Source: Rhodocyclaceae bacterium
Lineage (GTDB): Bacteria; Pseudomonadota; Gammaproteobacteria; Burkholderiales; Rhodocyclaceae
Direction: 5' to 3'
NCBI GenBank assembly: GCA_023230455.1
Contig: JALNXH010000004.1
Coordinates: 1-64,000 of the forward strand
Length of the DNA stretch: 64,000 nucleotides
The notes under the pieces are model-generated. The model was not told where the DNA came from, did not search any database, and saw only the letters and a list, made by a program, of their open reading frames with translations. Numbering within the stretch: position 1 is the stretch's first letter; each line of letters starts with the position of its first letter. This document shows, one piece after another, positions 43,804 through 52,461 of this stretch. Both the position numbers and the translations under genes were made by a program.

Positions 43804-44774
43804 TCGTGCGCCTGCTCGGCGACATCGGCGGCACCAAAGCCCTGCTGGCGCTCGGCGCAGAGGACGCCCCAGCTGAGCGGTTCCTGGTCAGGCAAAAACT
43901 GGCCTGCGCCGACTACCGCGACTTTCCCTCGCTGCTGACCGCATTTCTTTCCGCGGCAGGCGTGTCGACAGCCGAGATTACAGGCGGCTGCCTAGCGGTT
44001 GCCGGACCGATAGCGGACGACGGACTCAGCGCACGGCTGACCAATCTGCCGTGGACCGTCGACGCCCAGGCCCTGGCGCGACAGTGCGGCATCGGCCCGC
44101 TCCGCCTGGTCAACGACTTCGCCGCCGCCGCGCTCGGCACAACGGCGCTCCACGACGAGCAACGCGTCGTCCTGCAACCCGGGCAGCCGCTGGACACCGG
44201 AGTACGGCTGGTGATCGGCGCCGGCACAGGGCTGGGAATGGCGACATTGATCCCCGAGCGCCAGGGCTGGCGCGTCCTGCCGGGCGAAGGCGGCCACACC
44301 GGCTTTGCGCCGGCCGACGCACTACAGGCCGAACTGTGGGTGCATCTGCGATGCCGCCACGACCGGGTCAGTTACGAACATATCGTGTCCGGCCCGGGGC
44401 TGGTCGAGATCTATCGTTTCACCGCGGGGACGACAGCCGATCCCGCGCTGTTTGGCGCCGTCGACCCGGCCGCCGCCGTAGCGGCCGAAGCGATGCAACG
44501 CCCCGGCAGCGCACGCGAGGCGCTTGACCTCTTCGTCGCCATTTTCGGCGCCTTCGCCGGCGACATGGCGCTGGCGTTGATGGCCCGCGGCGGCGTTTTC
44601 GTCGCGGGAGGAATTGCCGCCAGGATAATGCCGGCCCTTCAGTCGGGGCGGTTCACAAGCGCCTTCTGCGCCAAGGGGGGCCACTCCGCGCTGGCCGCCC
44701 GCATGCCCATCGCCGTCGTCACCGAGGACGACCTCGGCCTGATCGGCGCAGCGCTGTACGATCGTTCGCATTGA
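43800..44774 (+). CDS. glk: glucokinase
   Basis: Glk phosphorylates glucose to glucose-6-phosphate with ATP. The 324-residue product has the phosphate-binding motif LLGDIGGTKALLAL, VNDFAAAALG with the conserved Asp, GAGTGLGMATL, and PGEGGHTGFAP, all typical of the Glk family rather than ROK kinases. The start is a TTG overlapping the protease stop, or a GTG two codons on at 43806. It can recycle glucose released by the nearby GH15 and GH57 enzymes. Confidence 0.93.
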   Translation: MIVRLLGDIGGTKALLALGAEDAPAERFLVRQKLACADYRDFPSLLTAFLSAAGVSTAEITGGCLAVAGPIADDGLSARLTNLPWTVDAQALARQCGIGPLRLVNDFAAAALGTTALHDEQRVVLQPGQPLDTGVRLVIGAGTGLGMATLIPERQGWRVLPGEGGHTGFAPADALQAELWVHLRCRHDRVSYEHIVSGPGLVEIYRFTAGTTADPALFGAVDPAAAVAAEAMQRPGSAREALDLFVAIFGAFAGDMALALMARGGVFVAGGIAARIMPALQSGRFTSAFCAKGGHSALAARMPIAVVTEDDLGLIGAALYDRSH

Positions 44775-44926
44775 CAATGGTCAACGCGAAAAGCCGGGCC
44801 GCCGACTAAGTTGGTTCCATAAAAAAATAAAACAATCACGGAGGCCAATGCCTAGCGTGACGGAAAGCAGGGATTTTGTTGCCCCCGAGCCGTGACAGGT
44901 CGGGTTCAGAACCGAGGAGAGTTTCA

Positions 44927-45187
44927 ATGGCCAATGCCGCACGATCCGTTTCCGCAAAGCCCGCTACGCCGCGCAAACCACAAACGCCAGCCGCGCAGCC
45001 CAAACCGACCGGAAAGCCTCGAATGAGCCGTAAAGCCACCGCGGCAGCCATCGACCCCGAAGTCCGCCGCGGTTATATCGAGGTTGCCGCTTACTACATC
45101 GCCGAGCGCAGGGGATTTACCGGAGGCACCGAACTGGAAGACTGGATTCAGGCGGAAGAGGAAGTCGACCGCATGCTCGGCGGCTAG
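44927..45187 (+). CDS. DUF2934 family small protein
   Basis: The 86-residue protein has a basic, Ala/Pro-rich N-terminal half and a C-terminal DUF2934 helix pair (YYIAERRGFTGGTELEDWIQAEEEVDRML). Its function is unknown. The ATG at 44927 is chosen because GAGGAGA lies at good spacing; an upstream in-frame codon would have no such support. The stop overlaps the end of glgB on the other strand by four bases. The 152 bases between glk and this gene hold an A-rich stretch but no recognised promoter. Confidence 0.7.
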   Translation: MANAARSVSAKPATPRKPQTPAAQPKPTGKPRMSRKATAAAIDPEVRRGYIEVAAYYIAERRGFTGGTELEDWIQAEEEVDRMLGG

Positions 45188-47355
45188 ACCTCGGCCGGCG
45201 CAATAACGATGCCTGCGAGCGGCGGGACCGTCAGCTGTAGCGAAGCCGGGCGATTCATCCACGGCTGACTCTCAGCCATCAGTCCGTTTCCGTTACCTAA
45301 GTTGCTGCCGCCGTAATGCTCCGAATCGCTGTTGAAAAGCTCGACGTAGCGGCCGCTGCGGGGCACACCGATGCGATAGCCGATGCGCGGCACCGGGGTG
45401 AAGTTGAGGACGACGGCGACAAAACGGCCGTCGCGGGCAAAGCGCAGCCAGCTGACCACCGACTGGTCGGCATCGTGGCAGTCGATCCAGGAAAAGCCCT
45501 GGGCGTCGAAGTCCTGTTCGTACAGCGCCGGCAGACGGCGATAGAGCCTGTTCAGGTCGGCCGCCAACCGCTGCGTGCCGACATGCAACGGCCATTGCAG
45601 CAGATGCCAGGGCAGTTCCTCGCGCTCGCGCCACTCATGGGTCTGCGCAATTTCACCGCCCATGAACTGGAGCTTTTTCCCCGGCGTGGTCATCTGGTAG
45701 GTGAACAGCAGACGGGCATTGGCGAAGCGCTGCCATTCGTCGCCGGGCATCTTGCCGACCAGCGAGCCCTTGCCGTGCACGACTTCGTCGTGGGACAGCG
45801 GCAGGACGAAGTTCTCGGTATAGGCGTAGAGCTGGCCGAAGGTCAGGCTGTCGTGGCTATAGCGCCGATGCACCGGATCCTTGGCCATGTAGCGCAGCGT
45901 GTCGTTCATCCAGCCCATGTTCCACTTCATCGAGAAGCCCAGGCCGCCGAGGTGGGTGGGGCGGGAAACCATCGGCCAGGCGGTGGACTCCTCGGCGATG
46001 GTCAATGCGCCAGGAAACTCGCGATGCACCATTTCGTTCAGTTGACGCAGGAAGTCGATCGCTTCCAGGTTCTCCCGTCCGCCGAAGGCGTTCGGAATCC
46101 ACTCCCCGGCCTTGCGCGAATAGTCCAGGTAGATCATCGAAGCCACGGCGTCCACCCGCAGGCCGTCGACGTGAAATTCGGAAAGCCACCAGTGGGCGCT
46201 GGAGAGCAGGAAGCTTCTCACTTCATTGCGGCCGAAATTGAAAACGTAGGTGCCCCAATCCGGCTGGAGCTTGCGCCGCGGGTCTTCGTGCTCGTACAGC
46301 GCGCTGCCGTCGTAATGCGCCAACGCCCAATCGTCGGTCGGGAAGTGGCCCGGGACCCAGTCGAGAATGACGCCGATATTGGCTCGATGGCAGGAATCGA
46401 TGAGGAACCTGAGGTCGTCCGGAGAGCCGAAACGCGAGGTGGGCGCAAAGAAGCCGGTACATTGATAGCCCCACGACTCGTCGAGCGGATGCTCCATCAG
46501 CGGCAGAAATTCGATATGTGTATAGCCCAGTTCGACCACGTAGGGCACCAGCCGCTGCGCCAGTTCGCGATAGCTGTAGAACCTGCCGTCGGGATGCCGC
46601 ATCCACGACCCGGCATGTACTTCGTACACCGACATCGGCGCATGCAGCCAGTCGCTCTGCGCGCGGCCTTTAAGCCAGGCTTCGTCGCCCCAGACGTGGG
46701 CCGACTCCACCACCCGCGCCGCCGTCGCCGGGCGCGGCTCGAAGGCGCGCGCATAAGGGTCGATCTTGGTGCTTACCGCCCCGGTGGCTCGATTGCGGAT
46801 TTCGAATTTATACAGACTGCCCGCCGGCAGGTCGGGGACAAACAACTCCCACACGCCCGAGGCGCCGAGCGACGCCATCGGATGGGTACGGCCGTCCCAG
46901 CGATTGAAATCGCCGACCACCGATACCCGCGCCGCGTTCGGCGCCCAGGTGCGAAAGCAAACGCCGGCGACGCCGGCCCTGACTTCCGCGACGGCACCGA
47001 GCAGCCGGTAGGCCTGGCTGTTGCTGCCCTCGGCGAAGAGGAACAGGTCGTGCTGTGAAGGCTGCGGCGGAAATGCATAAGGATCGTGCAGGCTGCGGCG
47101 ATTCGCTCCTTCGTCAACACACAATCGATACGGTGCGGCCGGCGCCTCGGCTCCGCTCCATTCGAAAAAATCGCTGTCGCCGAGGCGCTGTAGCGGCACC
47201 GTGGTGCCGCCCTCCTCAATGGCTACGCCGTGCGCATGAGGACGGAACACCCGCAGCCGCCAACTGTCGCCCAGTCGATGCAAACCAAGCAGTCGAAATG
47301 GGTCATACTCTTTACCCTCGGCCAGGTTGCGCAGGGTTGCTTCGATTTTCAACAT
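45184..47355 (-). CDS. glgB: 1,4-alpha-glucan branching enzyme
   Basis: GlgB forms alpha-1,6 branches in glycogen. The 723-residue GH13 protein has an N-terminal CBM48-like region (YRLLGAVAEVRAGVAGVCFRTWAPNAARV) and a catalytic barrel. Catalytic positions are the Asp in FHVDGLRVDAVASMIYLDYS, the Glu in ALTIAEESTAWP, and the Asp in LPLSHDEVVHGKGS. Length matches E. coli GlgB (728). Its start lies 44 bases from the start of glgC on the other strand, so the two share a compact divergent control region. Confidence 0.95.
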   Translation of the reverse strand: MLKIEATLRNLAEGKEYDPFRLLGLHRLGDSWRLRVFRPHAHGVAIEEGGTTVPLQRLGDSDFFEWSGAEAPAAPYRLCVDEGANRRSLHDPYAFPPQPSQHDLFLFAEGSNSQAYRLLGAVAEVRAGVAGVCFRTWAPNAARVSVVGDFNRWDGRTHPMASLGASGVWELFVPDLPAGSLYKFEIRNRATGAVSTKIDPYARAFEPRPATAARVVESAHVWGDEAWLKGRAQSDWLHAPMSVYEVHAGSWMRHPDGRFYSYRELAQRLVPYVVELGYTHIEFLPLMEHPLDESWGYQCTGFFAPTSRFGSPDDLRFLIDSCHRANIGVILDWVPGHFPTDDWALAHYDGSALYEHEDPRRKLQPDWGTYVFNFGRNEVRSFLLSSAHWWLSEFHVDGLRVDAVASMIYLDYSRKAGEWIPNAFGGRENLEAIDFLRQLNEMVHREFPGALTIAEESTAWPMVSRPTHLGGLGFSMKWNMGWMNDTLRYMAKDPVHRRYSHDSLTFGQLYAYTENFVLPLSHDEVVHGKGSLVGKMPGDEWQRFANARLLFTYQMTTPGKKLQFMGGEIAQTHEWREREELPWHLLQWPLHVGTQRLAADLNRLYRRLPALYEQDFDAQGFSWIDCHDADQSVVSWLRFARDGRFVAVVLNFTPVPRIGYRIGVPRSGRYVELFNSDSEHYGGSNLGNGNGLMAESQPWMNRPASLQLTVPPLAGIVIAPAEV

Positions 47356-47399
47356 TGCCTGTCAATTTACGTTAACCGCGACGACGGAAGAATACGCCA

Positions 47400-48704
47400 A
47401 TGCAGAAAGAACTGCCCTCGCCCGATCACTCGGCCAGCTTCGGCCGCTTCGTCAGCCACCTGACCCGCGGTACCTATGCGATGGTCCTCGCCGGCGGACG
47501 CGGCAGCCGCTTAATGCAGCTCACCGATTGGCGTGCCAAACCGGCGGTGCCGTTCGGCGGCAAGTTCCGCATCATCGACTTTACCCTGTCCAACTGTGTC
47601 AACTCAGGCATCCGCCGTATCGGCGTGGCCACCCAGTACAAGGCGCAGAGCCTGATCCGCCATATCCAGCGCGGTTGGAGCTTCCTCGACGGCCGCTTCG
47701 ACGAGCACATCGATCTGCTGCCGGCGCAGCAGCAGACAGGCGACAACTGGTACCAGGGCACAGCCGATGCGGTGTTCCAAAACCTCGACGTAATCCGCCA
47801 TAACCACCCGAGCCATGTGCTGCTCCTTTCCGGCGATCACATCTACAAGATGGATTACGGCCGCCTGCTCGCACAGCACGTTCAGAACGGCGCGGAACTG
47901 ACCGTAGCCTGCATGGAGGTGCCGCTCGACGAGGCCTCGGCCTTCGGCGTAATGGCGGTCGACGACAACCAGCGCGTCGTCAGTTTCGTCGAAAAGCCGG
48001 AGACCCCGCCCTGCATTCCCGGCAAACCCAATGTCGCGCTGGCCAGCATGGGCGTCTACGTATTCAATGCCGAATTTCTCTTCGACGAACTGATCCGCGA
48101 TTGCGATGATGACGGCTCCAGTCACGATTTCGGCAAGGATCTGATTCCGCGCCTGGTTCCGCGCAATCGCGTTTTCGCGCACAACTTCGCAGACAGTTGC
48201 GTCGGCCCGAGCAATGGTGGCAAACCCTACTGGCGCGATGTCGGCACGATCGATGCCTACTGGGAAGCCAACATCGAACTGACCAAGGTGACCCCGGAAC
48301 TGAACGTTTACGACGAAGTCTGGCCGATCTGGACGCATCAGGAACAGTTGCCGCCGGCCAAGTTCGTCTTCGACGACGACGACCGGCGCGGCATGGCGGT
48401 CGATTCGCTGGTTTCGGGCGGGGACATCATCAGCGGGGCGGCGGTCCGGCGTTCGCTGCTTTTTTCCCGGGTGCATATCCACAGCTTCGCCGAAGTCGAG
48501 GACTCGGTGATCCTGCCCGACGTCGATATCGGCCGCAGCGCCCGCCTGCGCAAGGTGGTCATCGACAAGCACTGCCGGATCGCACCGGGCACCCGGATTG
48601 GTTTCGATCTTGAGGAAGACCGCCGGCGCTACCATGTCAGCGCCAACGGCGTGACCCTGGTAACGCCGGAAATGCTCGGCCAGACCCACCACCACATCCG
48701 CTAG
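47400..48704 (+). CDS. glgC: glucose-1-phosphate adenylyltransferase
   Basis: GlgC makes ADP-glucose from glucose-1-phosphate and ATP and is the control point of glycogen synthesis. The 434-residue product has the nucleotide-binding loop VLAGGRGSRLMQLTDWRAKPA, FGGKFRIIDFTLSNCVNSGI, GTADAVFQNLD, LLSGDHIYKMDY and a left-handed beta-helix C-terminus (VEDSVILPDVDIGRSARLRK). It starts the run of plus-strand glycogen genes to 56499. Confidence 0.95.
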   Translation: MQKELPSPDHSASFGRFVSHLTRGTYAMVLAGGRGSRLMQLTDWRAKPAVPFGGKFRIIDFTLSNCVNSGIRRIGVATQYKAQSLIRHIQRGWSFLDGRFDEHIDLLPAQQQTGDNWYQGTADAVFQNLDVIRHNHPSHVLLLSGDHIYKMDYGRLLAQHVQNGAELTVACMEVPLDEASAFGVMAVDDNQRVVSFVEKPETPPCIPGKPNVALASMGVYVFNAEFLFDELIRDCDDDGSSHDFGKDLIPRLVPRNRVFAHNFADSCVGPSNGGKPYWRDVGTIDAYWEANIELTKVTPELNVYDEVWPIWTHQEQLPPAKFVFDDDDRRGMAVDSLVSGGDIISGAAVRRSLLFSRVHIHSFAEVEDSVILPDVDIGRSARLRKVVIDKHCRIAPGTRIGFDLEEDRRRYHVSANGVTLVTPEMLGQTHHHIR

Positions 48705-48713
48705 GCGAAAAGC

Positions 48714-50417
48714 GTGAGCGACCAGCCCCTCGATCTGGTTTTTCTCTGGCACATGCACCAGCCGGACTACCGCGACCATGTCAGCGGCGAGTTCGTCCTG
48801 CCCTGGGTCTATCTGCATGGCCTGAAGGATTACAGCGACATGGCCGGCCACCTGGAACGGCATCCCTCGATCAAGGCCGTGGTGAATTTCGTTCCGGTGC
48901 TGCTCGACCAGATCGAGGACTATTGCGACCAGTTCGCCAGCGGCCGCTTCCGCGACCCGCTGCTGCGCCTGCTGGCCCGGCCCGACCTGGAGAGCATCGA
49001 CGTCGCCGACCGCTCCCTGTTGCTCAATACCTGTTTCCGCAACAACCATGCGACGATGCTGTCGCCCTTCCCGACCTACAAGCGCCTGCACGATCTGCAA
49101 GCCCTGCTGGCGCGCGAGGGGGAAGCCAGCATCGGTTATCTTTCCGGCCGCTATTTCGCCGACCTGGTCACCTGGTATCACCTCGCCTGGTGCGGTGAAA
49201 CGGTGCGCCGCGAAAACACGCTGTCGGCGGAACTGATGAGCAAAGGGGAAGACTACAGCCATGACGACCGGCTCCGGTTACTGGCGCTGATCGGCGATGT
49301 GCTGCAAAGGCTGATCCCGCGCTACCACGCTCTGGCCGCCGCGGGACGCATCGAACTCTCGACCACCCCGGGCACCCATCCGCTGGCGCCGCTGCTGCTG
49401 GATTTCCACAGTGCGCGGGAAAGCCTGCCGGATGCCGCTCTGCCGCAGTCGACAGCCTATCCGGGTGGCCGCAGCCGGGTCGAGGCGCATATCGCCGCCG
49501 CCATCGCTGCGCATAGCCGCCGTTTCGGCAAACCGCCGGCCGGCGTCTGGCCGGCCGAAGGCGCCGTATCGTCGGCCTTTGTGCAACAACTCGCCGACGC
49601 CGGGTTCACCTGGGCGGCGAGCGGCGAACGCGTTTTGCGGCACAGTCTGGCCGGCCATGCCGAAGCCGCGCCGCAGGCACCCTACAACCCGTGGCGCCTC
49701 ACCGAAGCGCCAGGCATCCGGTTGTTTTTCCGCGACGAGCGGCTCTCCGACCTGATCGGCTTCGAATACGCGAAGTGGCATGGCCGCGACGCTGCGCAGC
49801 ATTTCGTCAGGCAGCTGGAAGCCATTCGCGCCGCGGCCGGCAAGCATGAGACGCCGCTGGTCGGCGTGGCCCTCGACGGCGAGAACGCCTGGGAACATTA
49901 TCCGTACAACGGCTACTACTTCTTTGACGATCTCTACAGTCTGCTCGCAACGCATCCGACGATACGCACCACCACCTACGGCGAAGCCGCCTCCCGCCCG
50001 TCGCCGCCCGCTCCGGCCCAACTGCCGGGACTGACCGCCGGCAGCTGGGTGTTCGGGACGTTCTCGACCTGGATCGGCGATCCCGAAAAGAACCGCGCCT
50101 GGGATCTGCTCTGCGCGGCCAAGCAGAGCTACGACTTGGTGATGGCCGGCGGCCGCCTCTCGGCCGAAGAAGCCGCTGCGGCCGAAGCGCAACTGGCGGT
50201 CTGCGAAAGCTCCGACTGGTTCTGGTGGTTCGGCGACTACAACCCGGCCCCCGCCGTTGCCAGTTTCGACCGGCTGTACCGACGCAATCTGGCCAACCTC
50301 TACCGATTGCTCAAACTCGCCCCGCCGGCGCAGCTCGACGTCCCGCTCTCCCGTGGCAGCGACAGCAATAGTGCGCAAACCGGCACCATGCGCCGTTCCA
50401 GCGAATTTCCGGACTAG
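48714..50417 (+). CDS. glycoside hydrolase family 57 protein
   Basis: This 567-residue GH57 enzyme starts at a GTG ten bases after glgC. The domain opens with FLWHMHQPDYRD, typical for family 57, and the catalytic region shows VWPAEGAVS (nucleophile Glu) and VALDGENAWEHYPYNG (acid Asp), followed by WFWWFGDYN. Close relatives are described as alpha-amylase-like glucan hydrolases or transferases. It lacks a signal peptide and so acts on cytosolic glycogen or maltodextrins. The exact specificity cannot be set. Confidence 0.87.
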   Translation: MSDQPLDLVFLWHMHQPDYRDHVSGEFVLPWVYLHGLKDYSDMAGHLERHPSIKAVVNFVPVLLDQIEDYCDQFASGRFRDPLLRLLARPDLESIDVADRSLLLNTCFRNNHATMLSPFPTYKRLHDLQALLAREGEASIGYLSGRYFADLVTWYHLAWCGETVRRENTLSAELMSKGEDYSHDDRLRLLALIGDVLQRLIPRYHALAAAGRIELSTTPGTHPLAPLLLDFHSARESLPDAALPQSTAYPGGRSRVEAHIAAAIAAHSRRFGKPPAGVWPAEGAVSSAFVQQLADAGFTWAASGERVLRHSLAGHAEAAPQAPYNPWRLTEAPGIRLFFRDERLSDLIGFEYAKWHGRDAAQHFVRQLEAIRAAAGKHETPLVGVALDGENAWEHYPYNGYYFFDDLYSLLATHPTIRTTTYGEAASRPSPPAPAQLPGLTAGSWVFGTFSTWIGDPEKNRAWDLLCAAKQSYDLVMAGGRLSAEEAAAAEAQLAVCESSDWFWWFGDYNPAPAVASFDRLYRRNLANLYRLLKLAPPAQLDVPLSRGSDSNSAQTGTMRRSSEFPD

Positions 50418-50423
50418 ACACCG

Positions 50424-52424
50424 ATGCCCATCGATCTGCTCTTCGGCGTACACGCCCATCAACCCGTCGGCAACTTCCCCGCAGTGATCGAGGAAGCCCA
50501 TCTGCGCTGCTACCGGATGTTCCTGCAAACGCTGGAACGCTATCCGGACTTCCGCTTCAGCGCGCATTTCTCCGGCTGGCTGCTGGAAGAACTGCGTCAG
50601 CGCTACCCGCAGGACATGGAACGACTGAAGATCATGACCCGGCGCGGACAGATCGAGTGGTTCGGTTCCGGCGACTGCGAGCCGGTGCTGGCGGCGATTC
50701 CGCACCGCGACCGGCTGAGCCAGCTGGAAACCCTCTCCACACGGATCGAACGCATGTTCGACCAACGCCCGGTAGGCGCCTGGCTGACCGAGCGGGTATG
50801 GGAATCCTCGGTGGTGCCTGCGCTCGCCGACAGCGGCATCCGCTATGTGGCGGTGGACGACTACCATTTCCTGTGCACCGGCCAGCGCGCGGACCGGCTG
50901 GGCAGCTTTTGGAGCACCGAAGAGGACGGCCGCACGCTCGACCTGTTTCCGATCTCCGAGCAGGCACGCTACCGCCTGCCGTTCTCTCCCGCAGCCGAGG
51001 CTGTCGCCTGGATCGAGGATCTGGCGCGGCAGGGCCAACCGGCGCTGATCTACTTCGACGACATTGAAAAATTCGGCATCTGGCCGGAAACCTATGCTTG
51101 GGTTTACGAAAAGGGCTGGCTCGACCAGTTCGTCGCCGGCGTGCTGGCATCGCCGCTGATCCGCACCCGCACCTACGCCGACTACCATCGCACGCATACG
51201 ACCCAGGGGGTGATCTATCTACCCACCGCCTCGTATATCGAGATGAACGAATGGACCCTGCCGGCCGCCGCCGCACGGACCTATCACACGCTGGTGGCGC
51301 AGGAGAAGGCCGCCGGCGGCTACGAGGAGCGCAAGCCGTTTCTGCGCGGCGGCATCTGGCGCAACTTCCTCTCGCGCTACCCCGAAGCGAACTGGATGCA
51401 CAAGCGCATGCTCGACGTTTCCCGCCGCCTCGCCAGCCTGCCTGAGGCGCAGCGTGACGCCGCGATGACCGAGCAGCTGCATCGCGCCCAGGCCAACGAT
51501 GCCTACTGGCACGGCCTGTTCGGCGGTCTCTATCTGCCGCACCTGCGCCGCGCCGTGTGGAACAACCTGCTACAGCTCGAAGCCCGGCTGGACGGTCTGC
51601 AATCGCGACCGCCGGAGGAAATCCTGGACATCGATCTCGATGGCTACCGGGAGACCTTCCTCCGCAGCCGCTCACTACAGGCGGCGATCCGCGACGACGG
51701 CAACGCCGGTCTGATCGAGCTGTCGGTCTACCCGGACGGACATAATTTCGGCGACACCCTGCGCCGCATCGACGAGGCTTATCACGACAAGGTCAGCGCG
51801 GACGGCCAGGCGTCGGCACAGCACGGCGGCATCGCCTCGGCCCACGACCGCATCGCCTTCCTGCACGAAATCGAGGTCGTCGACACGCTGCCCGACAACC
51901 GCCCGCGCGCCATATTCATCGACAGCCGGATAGCCGCCGACGGTAGCCGCAGCGAACTCGATGGCTACGTCGCCGGCAGCGAGCCCGGGTTATTCGTCGC
52001 CGAGGGGTCCGGCTGGCGCGTCGAAAAACGTTTCACTGTCAGCGGCAACCGGCTCAGCGTACGCTACGCCTGCCGCGGCCTCGGCGGCCGGCTGGAAACG
52101 CGGCTCAATATCGCCATGCCGAGCTGCGACGGCTATGCGGGACGCTACATTCTCGCCGACGGCTCGATCCCCTGCGGGTTCGGCCAAACGCTCGAATTGG
52201 TGGAGGCCACGAGCCTTACGCTGGACGATGGGGTACTGCGCGGTGGCCTGCGCATCGACTGTTCGCCGGCGTCGATCCATGCCTGCGCGCACCGCACGGT
52301 CTCGCAATCCGAAGCCGGCTTCGAGAAAGTCATGCAGGCGGCCGAGCTGACGCTGTGCTGGCCGCTGGATGAAAGCGGCCGCAGCGTTGCGGTCGACCTC
52401 GAATATCATTCACACACGCCCTAA
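50424..52424 (+). CDS. GH57 4-alpha-glucanotransferase or alpha-amylase
   Basis: The 666-residue protein is a GH57 enzyme with DUF1925/DUF1926-type C-terminal domains. It starts DLLFGVHAHQPVGNF, has the nucleophile region GAWLTERVWESSVVPAL, the acid region ALIYFDDIEKFGIWP, and WMHKRMLDVSRRL. These features match Thermococcus-type 4-alpha-glucanotransferase and its bacterial homologues. Together with the preceding GH57 gene it may remodel chains freed by GlgP. Seven bases separate the two genes. Confidence 0.87.
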   Translation: MPIDLLFGVHAHQPVGNFPAVIEEAHLRCYRMFLQTLERYPDFRFSAHFSGWLLEELRQRYPQDMERLKIMTRRGQIEWFGSGDCEPVLAAIPHRDRLSQLETLSTRIERMFDQRPVGAWLTERVWESSVVPALADSGIRYVAVDDYHFLCTGQRADRLGSFWSTEEDGRTLDLFPISEQARYRLPFSPAAEAVAWIEDLARQGQPALIYFDDIEKFGIWPETYAWVYEKGWLDQFVAGVLASPLIRTRTYADYHRTHTTQGVIYLPTASYIEMNEWTLPAAAARTYHTLVAQEKAAGGYEERKPFLRGGIWRNFLSRYPEANWMHKRMLDVSRRLASLPEAQRDAAMTEQLHRAQANDAYWHGLFGGLYLPHLRRAVWNNLLQLEARLDGLQSRPPEEILDIDLDGYRETFLRSRSLQAAIRDDGNAGLIELSVYPDGHNFGDTLRRIDEAYHDKVSADGQASAQHGGIASAHDRIAFLHEIEVVDTLPDNRPRAIFIDSRIAADGSRSELDGYVAGSEPGLFVAEGSGWRVEKRFTVSGNRLSVRYACRGLGGRLETRLNIAMPSCDGYAGRYILADGSIPCGFGQTLELVEATSLTLDDGVLRGGLRIDCSPASIHACAHRTVSQSEAGFEKVMQAAELTLCWPLDESGRSVAVDLEYHSHTP

Positions 52425-52461
52425 ACTGTTTTCAACCACACACCAATTCAGGGGTTGCGCC

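Noticed and set aside
45316..47058. A 580-residue frame antisense to glgB
   Set aside because: Composition is that of an antisense shadow; glgB on the other strand has all catalytic motifs.
47604..49262. A 552-residue frame antisense to glgC and the first GH57 gene
   Set aside because: It spans two confident genes and has no recognisable motif.
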